Source of the DNA: Campylobacter upsaliensis | GTDB lineage: Bacteria > Campylobacterota > Campylobacteria > Campylobacterales > Campylobacteraceae | Direction: 5' to 3' | Length of the DNA: 64,000 nucleotides | NCBI RefSeq assembly: GCF_900637395.1 | Contig: NZ_LR134372.1 | Span: 744,001 to 808,000, forward strand | Shown: positions 57,916 through 64,000 of the stretch, piece by piece | How the letters are laid out: each line of letters starts with the position of its first letter | Numbering within the stretch: the stretch's first letter is position 1 | Translations under genes and position numbers: made by a program | The notes under the pieces: model-generated | The model's database searches: none | What the model saw: only the letters and a program-made list of their open reading frames with translations | What the model was told of the DNA's origin: nothing

Positions 57916-58187
57916 TACTTATCTCTAAGTTTTAATTCTGTGATAATTTTGATGTAAGATTGATAATCTTTTCTTTTAAGATAGTTTAGCAATCTTTTTC
58001 TTTGACCAACAAGCTTTAAAAGTCCCAAGCGTGAAGAAAAATCTTTTTTGTAAATTTTAAGATGTTCTGTAAGCTCGGTAATCCTAGCTGTTAAAAGTGC
58101 CACTTGCACTTCCGTAGAGCCTGTATCTCCTGCCTTTTTGGCGAATTTCGCAACAATTTTTGCTTTTTTAGCCGAATCCAAAGCCAT
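57915..58187 (-). CDS. rpsO: 30S ribosomal protein S15
   Basis: 90 aa, standard S15 size, binding the three-way junction of 16S rRNA. Conserved segments are DTGSTEVQVALLTARITELTEHL, KDFSSRLGLLKLVGQRKRLLNYLK and YQSYIKIITELKLR. The start at 58187 is decided by the strong AGGAGGTC ribosome site in front; a longer frame upstream would run through the promoter. S15 often represses its own translation, but I could not see a pseudoknot by eye. Confidence 0.96.
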   Translation of the reverse strand: MALDSAKKAKIVAKFAKKAGDTGSTEVQVALLTARITELTEHLKIYKKDFSSRLGLLKLVGQRKRLLNYLKRKDYQSYIKIITELKLRDK

Positions 58188-58220
58188 TTTGACCTCCTGA
58201 TTGGTAGAATTAAAGTGGGA

Positions 58221-58226
58221 ATTATA
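58221..58226 (-). promoter_or_regulatory. Putative -10 of rpsO
   Basis: On the minus strand TATAAT (in AAGTATAATTCCC), 33 bases before the rpsO ATG. Confidence 0.6.
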
Positions 58227-58287
58227 CTTTAAAAAGCAAAAAATAAGCTTAATTTTACCTCTTAACACTATGGAAACTTTTTTTTAT

Positions 58288-58293
58288 TATAAT
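58288..58293 (+). promoter_or_regulatory. Putative -10 of the rrf2-flhA operon
   Basis: TATAAT after a T-rich run, 26 bases before the GTG start of the Rrf2 gene and followed by the AAGGAG ribosome site at about 58309-58314. The gap to the rpsO promoter is about 60 bases, so the two are divergent. Confidence 0.6.
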
Positions 58294-58319
58294 ACCTAAA
58301 TTTATTTTAAGGAGAATTT

Positions 58320-58721
58320 GTGCTTTTAACTAAGGCTAGTGAGTATGCTTTGCTTTCTTTGATTTATATCTCTTCTAAATCTACCCCTTGTGATGTCGAT
58401 ACTATGGCGACTGAGCTTGAAATCCCTAAAAGTTTTTTGGCGAAAATTTTGCAAAATTTAGCAAGAGATGGTTTGCTTCACTCTTATAAGGGTGCAAAGG
58501 GGGGCTTTAGTCTTGTTAGAGAGCCAAAAGCCTACACGCTTAAAGAAATTTTAGCAAGTGCTGAAAAAAAGGAAGTTAGCGTTTTTGAGTGTAGTGGTGG
58601 AGTTTGCCCTAGTCAGAAGGAAAATTGTCATCTTTTATCCGTGCTTGTGAATTTACAGCAAAAAATTGATAATTTTTTAGATTCCATTACTCTAGAGGAT
58701 ATTATTAATAATAATGGCTAA
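58320..58721 (+). CDS. Rrf2-family transcriptional regulator with Fe-S cysteines
   Basis: 133 aa, winged helix-turn-helix at the N-terminus (KASEYALLSLIYISS, LEIPKSFLAKILQNLARDGLL, KGAKGGFSL). Three cysteines at 91, 96 and 103 (FECSGGVCPSQKENCHLL) match the cluster ligands of IscR/NsrR-type members, so it likely senses iron, NO or oxygen through an Fe-S cluster. GTG start with AAGGAG in front. It overlaps flhA by eight bases, so a redox-sensing regulator is coupled to a flagellar export gene, as in C. jejuni. The targets are unknown. Confidence 0.87.
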   Translation: MLLTKASEYALLSLIYISSKSTPCDVDTMATELEIPKSFLAKILQNLARDGLLHSYKGAKGGFSLVREPKAYTLKEILASAEKKEVSVFECSGGVCPSQKENCHLLSVLVNLQQKIDNFLDSITLEDIINNNG

Positions 58722-60885
58722 AAAGAAAACTCTAGATTTTGTTTTTCCTTTTTTGGGTCCTTTAATTGCGCCCATTATTAAAGCAAAAAGCATAACGATT
58801 GTTATATTTATCGTTTGTATTTTAGCCATTATCATCGTTCCTTTACCTGGACCTATCTTAGACTTTTTTTTGGCTTTAAGTATAGCTCTTTCTGTTTTAA
58901 TCATACTTATTTCAATTTATATACCAAAGCCCACAGACCTTACGACCTTTCCTACGCTAATTCTTATTATCACGCTTTTTAGATTAGCCTTAAATATTGC
59001 TACAACAAGAATGATTTTAAGCGAAGGGCAAAATGGAGCTGATGCTGTTAGTGAAATTATCGCTGCTTTTGGGGAATTTGTCGTTGGGGGGAATTATGTC
59101 ATCGGTGTAGTTGTTTTTTCTATTTTAGTTTTGATTAATTTTATGGTTGTAACTAAAGGTAGCACGAGAGTTTCGGAGGTCCAAGCGCGTTTTACTTTGG
59201 ATGCTATGCCGGGTAAGCAAATGGCTATCGATGCGGATTTAAATGCAGGCTTGATAGATGAGCAAACGGCTAGAGCAAGACGCCAAGAAATTATAGCTGA
59301 GGCGAATTTTTACGGAGCTATGGATGGTTCTTCTAAATTCATTAAAGGCGATGCGGTTGCTGGGATTATTATCACAATCATTAATCTCATAGGCGGTTTT
59401 CTTATTGGCTCTTTTCAGCACGATATGAGCTTAAATGACGCTGCGGCGACCTTTACCATACTTACCATAGGCGATGGGCTTGTCTCTCAAATTCCAGGAC
59501 TCATCACTTCTACTGCCACCGCTATCATTATCACGCGCGCAAGTAAGGATGAAGAAAATTTTGCAGAAGGTTCACTCACTCAACTTTTAAGTGAGTATCG
59601 CACGCTTTTGATTGTGGGTTTTGTTTTATTTATTTTTGCTTTAGTTCCGGGTCTTCCTACACTTTCGCTTGGTTTTATGGCTTTAATTTTTTTGAGTCTT
59701 GGCTATTTAACTAAACAAGTAAGAGAGGGTAAAATCGACATTGTTAATGTCAAAAAAACTAAGCCAGCCGCCGCAAGTGCTATGGGAGGAGTTGGTGGAA
59801 CAGCTGCTGCTATGCCTGTGGCAAAGAAAAGTGAAGAGGAAATTTTAAGGGAAGAGGAAGCGAAGATCAATGACATCTTAAAGGTTGAAATTTTAGAACT
59901 TGAGCTTGGCTATGCACTCATTAAACTTGCTGAAACAGAGCTAACCGAGCGTATCCGCTCTATGCGTAGAAATATCGCTCAAAGTCTTGGCTTTTTAATG
60001 CCTAAAATTCGCATTAGAGATAATTTAAAATTGCAATCTAATAAATATAATTTCAAACTTAAAGGCGTGTCTTTAGCGACTTTTGAAATTTACCCTGATA
60101 AAGTCTTAGCCGTTGATGCAGGCTTTGTAACGGAAGAAATGGAAGGTATAGCGACAAAAGAACCAGCCTTTAATTCTAATGCCGTTTGGATCGATCCAAG
60201 TAATAAAGATGAGGCAAATTTAAATGGCTATGTTGTGGTTGATCCTGCTAGTGTGATTGTAACGCATATGACAGAACTTATCAAAAAGCACGCTAGTGAG
60301 CTTTTAACACGTCAAGAAGTGCAAAATATGCTCGATAAAGTGCAGCAGGACTACCCTGTGATAGTCGAGGGGTCTAATATCTCTGTGGGCTTAGTGCAAA
60401 AGGTGCTTAAGGACTTGTTAAAATACCGCATACCGATTAAAGATATGCTTACCATTCTTGAAACGATGAGTGATGTGGCTGAAGTGAGTAAGAGTCCGGA
60501 TATGATTATAGAGCATGTTCGCTCCGCTCTTGCGAGGGTTATTACAAATATGTATATGGACGAAAAGGGGGTTGTAGATTTCTTTATTTTAGACTCTGCA
60601 ACTTCGGCGTTTTTATGTGATTTGGTGCAGTTTAGAGACGGGAGCTATCATGTGCCTTTAAGTGTGGCACAAACAGCGGTTTTAATCGACACTTTAAAGG
60701 CAGAATATGACGCCGTTTCAAACGGTCGCATTAAGCCTTTTTTACTCTGTGTGGAGTCTAAGCTTCGCAAATTTTTAGCCGAGCTTTGTCATAATTTTAA
60801 TATTAACATTGTCGTTATAAGTTTTGCTGAAATCACAGAAAATACAAATTTAAACACAGAAGGCATTATTAAGGTCGAATTTTAA
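58714..60885 (+). CDS. flhA: Flagellar export apparatus protein FlhA
   Basis: Large export-gate component of 723 aa. Eight membrane segments lie within residues 15-335, and the FHIPEP family loop is present (TRVSEVQARFTLDAMPGKQMAIDADLNAGLI). A cytoplasmic domain from about 370 to the end binds chaperone-substrate complexes. In Campylobacter FlhA is also needed for activating the FlgSR-sigma-54 system, which would act on the flgB promoter in this window. It starts inside the last codons of the Rrf2 gene. Confidence 0.96.
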   Translation: MAKKKTLDFVFPFLGPLIAPIIKAKSITIVIFIVCILAIIIVPLPGPILDFFLALSIALSVLIILISIYIPKPTDLTTFPTLILIITLFRLALNIATTRMILSEGQNGADAVSEIIAAFGEFVVGGNYVIGVVVFSILVLINFMVVTKGSTRVSEVQARFTLDAMPGKQMAIDADLNAGLIDEQTARARRQEIIAEANFYGAMDGSSKFIKGDAVAGIIITIINLIGGFLIGSFQHDMSLNDAAATFTILTIGDGLVSQIPGLITSTATAIIITRASKDEENFAEGSLTQLLSEYRTLLIVGFVLFIFALVPGLPTLSLGFMALIFLSLGYLTKQVREGKIDIVNVKKTKPAAASAMGGVGGTAAAMPVAKKSEEEILREEEAKINDILKVEILELELGYALIKLAETELTERIRSMRRNIAQSLGFLMPKIRIRDNLKLQSNKYNFKLKGVSLATFEIYPDKVLAVDAGFVTEEMEGIATKEPAFNSNAVWIDPSNKDEANLNGYVVVDPASVIVTHMTELIKKHASELLTRQEVQNMLDKVQQDYPVIVEGSNISVGLVQKVLKDLLKYRIPIKDMLTILETMSDVAEVSKSPDMIIEHVRSALARVITNMYMDEKGVVDFFILDSATSAFLCDLVQFRDGSYHVPLSVAQTAVLIDTLKAEYDAVSNGRIKPFLLCVESKLRKFLAELCHNFNINIVVISFAEITENTNLNTEGIIKVEF

Positions 60886-60894
60886 GGATAAAAA

Positions 60895-61935
60895 ATGAAA
60901 ATTTATCATCTCTCACACACGGATTTAGATGGATATGCGTGTCAATATATTGTCAATTTTTATTTTAAAGATGTGAAATTTTATAATTCTAATTATGGCA
61001 AAGAAATTAATGAAAATTTTACAAGCATTTTAAACGATATTGAAAAAGATGAAGAAAATGAAGCTTTGCTTCTTATTAGTGATTTAAATTTAACCCTTAC
61101 ACAATGTGAGGAATTTGAGAAAACTTGCAAAGAAAAAGGCATTAAACTTTTGCTTTTAGATCATCATCAAAGCGGCTTTGAGTGTATGCAAAAATATGAT
61201 TGGTATTTTTTGGACAGTTCGCGTTGTGCGGCTAAGATTGTTTATGATTTTTTTTCTAAAATTTGCTTTAAAGATGAGAATTTAGAGCGTTTTGTGAGAG
61301 TTGTTAATGCGGTGGATATTTGGCTTAAAGATGATGAGTATTTTGAGCTTGGGAAAGTTTTTTTAGGGCTTATCGCTAATGCAAAAGAGATTAATCGCGT
61401 CATGTTTCAAAAAGAAAATGTGCTTTATATGTTTTTTTTGCTTGAGAGAGCGAGAAAATTTATAGAAAAAGAAAATGCTCACATTTTGCTTGATAATGCT
61501 GTGCATTTTATCAAAAAGGATTATTTTTTGATAAAAAAGCCTGATGATACTTTGGCAAATTTACTTTCTTATTTCATAGTGGAAAAATTAAGCTTGATGA
61601 AGGAAGAATTTGTGATTTATTATGAAAATTGTAAGGGAATTTTAACTTCAAATATCGGCAATACCTCCATAATAGGCAATGATTTTTTAGTGCAAAATCC
61701 TGATTTTGACTTTTTCATCGATGTAAGCTCGAGAAAAACTTTAAGTTTTAGAGCAAATGGCAAAATTGATGTGAGCTTAATGGCTAAAAGATTAGTCGGC
61801 GGAGGAGGGCATAAAAATGCTAGTGGAGGGCTTTTTGTAGGCTTTAAAGAAAGTGCAAATTATAAATTCATCAAAGCGCAAATAATAGATTTGATTAAGG
61901 CGAAAGAATTGAAAAGGGAGGTGGAAAATGTCTAA
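60895..61935 (+). CDS. DHH/DHHA1 phosphoesterase family protein
   Basis: 346 aa. N-terminal DHH domain with metal ligands Asp10/Asp12 (HTDLDGYACQ), Asp63 (LISDLNLT) and Asp89-His90-His91 (LLLDHHQSGFE). C-terminal DHHA1 substrate domain ends with GGGGHKNASGG. Proteins of this kind degrade very short RNA (nanoRNase) or hydrolyse pAp or cyclic dinucleotides. The order of DHH then DHHA1 is that of NrnA, but I cannot tell which substrate is used. Ten bases after flhA, overlapping the next small gene by eight. Confidence 0.85.
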   Translation: MKIYHLSHTDLDGYACQYIVNFYFKDVKFYNSNYGKEINENFTSILNDIEKDEENEALLLISDLNLTLTQCEEFEKTCKEKGIKLLLLDHHQSGFECMQKYDWYFLDSSRCAAKIVYDFFSKICFKDENLERFVRVVNAVDIWLKDDEYFELGKVFLGLIANAKEINRVMFQKENVLYMFFLLERARKFIEKENAHILLDNAVHFIKKDYFLIKKPDDTLANLLSYFIVEKLSLMKEEFVIYYENCKGILTSNIGNTSIIGNDFLVQNPDFDFFIDVSSRKTLSFRANGKIDVSLMAKRLVGGGGHKNASGGLFVGFKESANYKFIKAQIIDLIKAKELKREVENV

Positions 61936-62146
61936 GGAACTTGAAGATTTAAGATATGAGTTAAGCATCGTTTTGGAGGCTATGCTTTTATATGCTGGGG
62001 TTAAAAAAGATAAGCTTGAAAAGACTATTGAGCTTTATATTGATAATATCGACTCTGTGCTTGAAAACTCACAAAGCGAGGGCGTAGAGGAGGTTTTAGA
62101 AGTAGTGGAATATCTAAGAAAACATCACGGGGAGTGTTTTGAGTGA
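61928..62146 (+). CDS. Small conserved protein of unknown function
   Basis: 72 aa, acidic and helical, with no cysteine motif and no signal peptide (ELEDLRYELSIVLEAMLLY, then VEEVLEVVEYLRKHHGE). It overlaps its neighbours on both sides and is present at the same place in C. jejuni, so it is probably a real gene. Function unknown. Confidence 0.65.
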   Translation: MSKELEDLRYELSIVLEAMLLYAGVKKDKLEKTIELYIDNIDSVLENSQSEGVEEVLEVVEYLRKHHGECFE

Positions 62147-62754
62147 AATTTTTTTTAAGTCTATGTTTGCCCTTAATGCTTTTGGCAAATATCTATGAGG
62201 AATTTAGCGATTTTGCTTATAAAAAAAGGGCAGGGCAGGGCTTTAAAATCAGCGATGTAAAGCTTGTTGATTTCTATCAAAATGAAAAATTTTGCCTACA
62301 AATTCTTATAGATTCTAAAGAAGTAAGAGTGATAAAAAATTCTATAAAATGCGAAAATTTGGCTAAGGATAAGAGCTTTTTAGATTTTTTAAATAATAAT
62401 TTCCTAAGCCTTTATCATCAAGATGACACCGCACTTCAAAAAGAGCTTCTATCTATAAAAAAAGTGATGAGAGACATTATGGTGTATTATAAGCTTAGAT
62501 TAAAACTTGATAAAGCTATGACAAAAGATCCAAATATAAGCATTTTAAAGCTTGATGAAAATGGCGGAACCTTACTTTATAAGATTAACAACCAAGCTTG
62601 TGTTGGCATAGAGCTTTTTAAGGAAAATAAGATGAATATGAAAATTTATGGCATAGAAAATTTAGATAAAAAGTGCAAATTTTTTATCTCATCTCCAGCT
62701 TTTAAAGAGCTTTCTTATACTAAAAACGAATTTAGATTGTATGTTTTGGAGTGA
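62143..62754 (+). CDS. Putative periplasmic protein of unknown function
   Basis: 203 aa with a signal peptide (residues 1-15, FFLSLCLPLMLLAN) and GTG start sharing bases with the previous stop. Four cysteines remain after cleavage (FCLQIL, IKCENL, QACVGIEL, KKCKFFI), so two disulfide bonds are possible. No known domain. End of the flhA operon; its last 23 bases overlap a small gene on the minus strand. Confidence 0.75.
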   Translation: MKFFLSLCLPLMLLANIYEEFSDFAYKKRAGQGFKISDVKLVDFYQNEKFCLQILIDSKEVRVIKNSIKCENLAKDKSFLDFLNNNFLSLYHQDDTALQKELLSIKKVMRDIMVYYKLRLKLDKAMTKDPNISILKLDENGGTLLYKINNQACVGIELFKENKMNMKIYGIENLDKKCKFFISSPAFKELSYTKNEFRLYVLE

Positions 62755-62878
62755 AAAACGCTTTAATTTTTAAGAAAAAATGACTAAGAATTTGCCAAAG
62801 ATTCTGCTCTTTTGAACCTAAAGCCTTAAAAACGCAATTATCCAAATCTTTTTTTTCTTGAACGCTTAAATTTTTCAT
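62732..62878 (-). CDS. Small 48-residue protein, unknown function
   Basis: Short ORF, ATG at 62878 to TAA at 62732-62734, with an AAGG ribosome site and a strong extended -10 (TGCTATAAT) at 62910-62918. Its first half is charged (MKNLSVQEKKDLDNCVFKAL) and the second half is amphipathic with WQILSHFFLKIKAFF. It lies downstream of xerH on the same strand but has its own promoter. No known family. A small gene occurs in this area in C. jejuni as well. Confidence 0.55.
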   Translation of the reverse strand: MKNLSVQEKKDLDNCVFKALGSKEQNLWQILSHFFLKIKAFFTPKHTI

Positions 62879-62909
62879 TAAAAAACCTTATAAAATATTG
62901 CAAGTGCTA

Positions 62910-62918
62910 ATTATAGCA
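62910..62918 (-). promoter_or_regulatory. Extended -10 promoter of the 48-residue ORF
   Basis: Read on the minus strand: TGCTATAAT, perfect TGn-extended -10, 32 bases before the ATG and just after the end of xerH (62926). Confidence 0.65.
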
Positions 62919-62925
62919 TAAGATT

Positions 62926-63993
62926 TCATTTTTTACTCAATTCTTCAGCGACTTTAGCGGCTAATTTTAATTTTTCACTATCAAAATGCGTATAAATGCG
63001 TGAAGTATTTAAGCTAGCGTGTCCTAGGGCTTCTTGAACTAAAACGAGATCTTTTTGCTTTTTGTAGAGTAGAGTGGCAAAAGTATGGCGAAGCATGTGA
63101 GCGCCATTTTTTTGCTTTCTAATGCCTGCTTTAAAAAGTATTTGCTCGACTATACGACTCACATAAGCTTGGGTGAGAGGAGTGCCTTTTTTATTGACAA
63201 AGAGTAGGGAGTCTTGACTGAGATAATTAATTTTAACATTATCAAGCAAAGTGAAAATAAGCTCTTTTTTTATCATCACGAGGCGATATTTATTACCTTT
63301 GGCGTGAATTCTTATGTGATATAAGCCATCTTCTTCGCTAATGTCCTTAAGCTTTATATGTAAAGCTTCACTCACTCTTATGCCTGTGAAAATGATGATT
63401 TTAATGATAAGCTTATTGCGTATGGTGTTTGCTTTAAAGTCGGCATTATCGATAGCTTCAAGGAATTTTTTAAGCTCATCTTCGCTCATAAATTCAGGCA
63501 GCTTCACGCCTCTAGCACCAGAGACACCTGCCCAATTTTTGAGATTAATATCGAAAATATGGGCTTTAGAGTCCTCTTCATTTTGTCTATTTAAAAAATC
63601 AAAAAAATTCATCACGGCAATGCGATAATTTTTTTTACTCGCATCAGAAAGTGCTCCTGTGATACTAGCTAAAATCTCTATAATCAAAGCCTCATCGATT
63701 TGTTTTAGAGAGTGAAGCTTGTAAAATGCGAGATAATCAAAAAGTTTTTTGAGTGGATTAAAATAGGTGCTTACTCCTGTAAGACCGGCATTTCTAGCCT
63801 TTTTGACAAGGGCATCAAGAGCATTAATGTGTTTTGGAATTTGTGTTAAGGCGTAATTAACCTCCGCTAAAATGGCTGGATTTTTAAGCTCTTTATTAGA
63901 AAGGGAGCTTAGTTTATATTTTACAAATTTAGTAAGCCAAAACAAAAGAGATTTTTCAAAATTCTCTTCACAATCTAGAGGATATTTCATCAT
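62926..63993 (-). CDS. xerH: Tyrosine recombinase XerH
   Basis: Site-specific recombinase of 355 aa that resolves chromosome dimers at difH with one protein instead of XerC/D. An N-terminal SAM-like DNA-binding domain comes first. The C-terminal catalytic domain has Arg in IFTGIRVSEALHIKL, the His-x-x-Arg in HMLRHTFATLLY, the second His in LGHASLNTS and the nucleophile Tyr in RIYTHFD. Two ATG codons at the start (63993 or 63990). Longer at the N-terminus than E. coli XerD (298 aa), as in the XerH group. I saw no difH-like palindrome beside it. Confidence 0.9.
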   Translation of the reverse strand: MMKYPLDCEENFEKSLLFWLTKFVKYKLSSLSNKELKNPAILAEVNYALTQIPKHINALDALVKKARNAGLTGVSTYFNPLKKLFDYLAFYKLHSLKQIDEALIIEILASITGALSDASKKNYRIAVMNFFDFLNRQNEEDSKAHIFDINLKNWAGVSGARGVKLPEFMSEDELKKFLEAIDNADFKANTIRNKLIIKIIIFTGIRVSEALHIKLKDISEEDGLYHIRIHAKGNKYRLVMIKKELIFTLLDNVKINYLSQDSLLFVNKKGTPLTQAYVSRIVEQILFKAGIRKQKNGAHMLRHTFATLLYKKQKDLVLVQEALGHASLNTSRIYTHFDSEKLKLAAKVAEELSKK

Positions 63994-64000
63994 TAAGCCT

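Noticed and set aside
58188-58268. 27-residue extension of S15
   Set aside because: It would run through the likely promoter, and the strong AGGAGGTC site fixes the start at 58187.
62755-62925. difH site next to xerH
   Set aside because: The short region after xerH holds a small gene and promoter, but no 28-base or longer imperfect palindrome typical of a dif site.

Overview
The window is chromosomal DNA of a thermotolerant Campylobacter. It is A+T-rich with tightly packed, often overlapping genes. It carries many Campylobacter-type proteins (racRS/htrA/cbpA/hspR, monomeric isocitrate dehydrogenase, oorDABC, DUF2920, XerH) and long poly-G/C tracts. Tracts of G19 and C13 are longer than usual for C. 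jejuni and fit the C. upsaliensis/C. helveticus side of the genus, but I cannot name the species. From memory of C. jejuni NCTC 11168, the window joins several blocks that lie apart in that genome.

Layout: 1-6144 is a stress and envelope block, with kefB (cut by the window edge), hspR and cbpA on the minus strand, diverging from htrA and the racRS two-component system. 6199-8929 is an agmatine-to-putrescine operon (aguA, a CDF transporter, aguB). 8937-12604 is a flagellar rod operon behind a clear sigma-54 promoter (flgB, flgC, fliE) that runs into ftsI/pbpB and a Nudix hydrolase. 12586-19669 holds holA and rnr (minus), then ilvC, a polysaccharide-deacetylase-like protein with an exceptional cluster of N-glycosylation sequons, dprA, ruvX and an RNA methyltransferase. 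19670-20206 is a small accessory spot with a frameshifted secreted Cys peptide and a tiny membrane protein. 20203-24097 is fliP, then glmU, coaBC and a hypothetical gene.

24101-27064 is an inserted BcgI-like (Type IIB) restriction-modification system: a nuclease-methylase fusion plus a specificity subunit broken at a G19 tract. 27064-30227 continues with uppS, a prepilin peptidase, an LptF/G permease and truA. 30217-31448 is a DUF2920 hydrolase switched off at a C13 tract. 31460-48915 is a long core block (trmA, nhaC, an SDR, an ankyrin protein, acnB, metG, fbp, mobB, a lipoprotein, slt, yggT, gltX, a metallophosphoesterase, psd).

49029-57030 is one TCA-cycle operon, icd-mdh-sucCD-oorDABC, covering isocitrate to 2-oxoglutarate to succinyl-CoA to succinate plus malate/oxaloacetate. 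57040-58187 is cmoB and rpsO (minus). 58320-62754 is an Rrf2-type Fe-S regulator overlapping flhA, then a DHH phosphoesterase and two small conserved genes. 62732-63993 is a tiny unannotated ORF and the XerH recombinase.

The most notable signals are the two off-phase contingency loci, the seven-sequon glycosylation linker, the frameshifted secreted-peptide spot and several terminators folded into stop codons.
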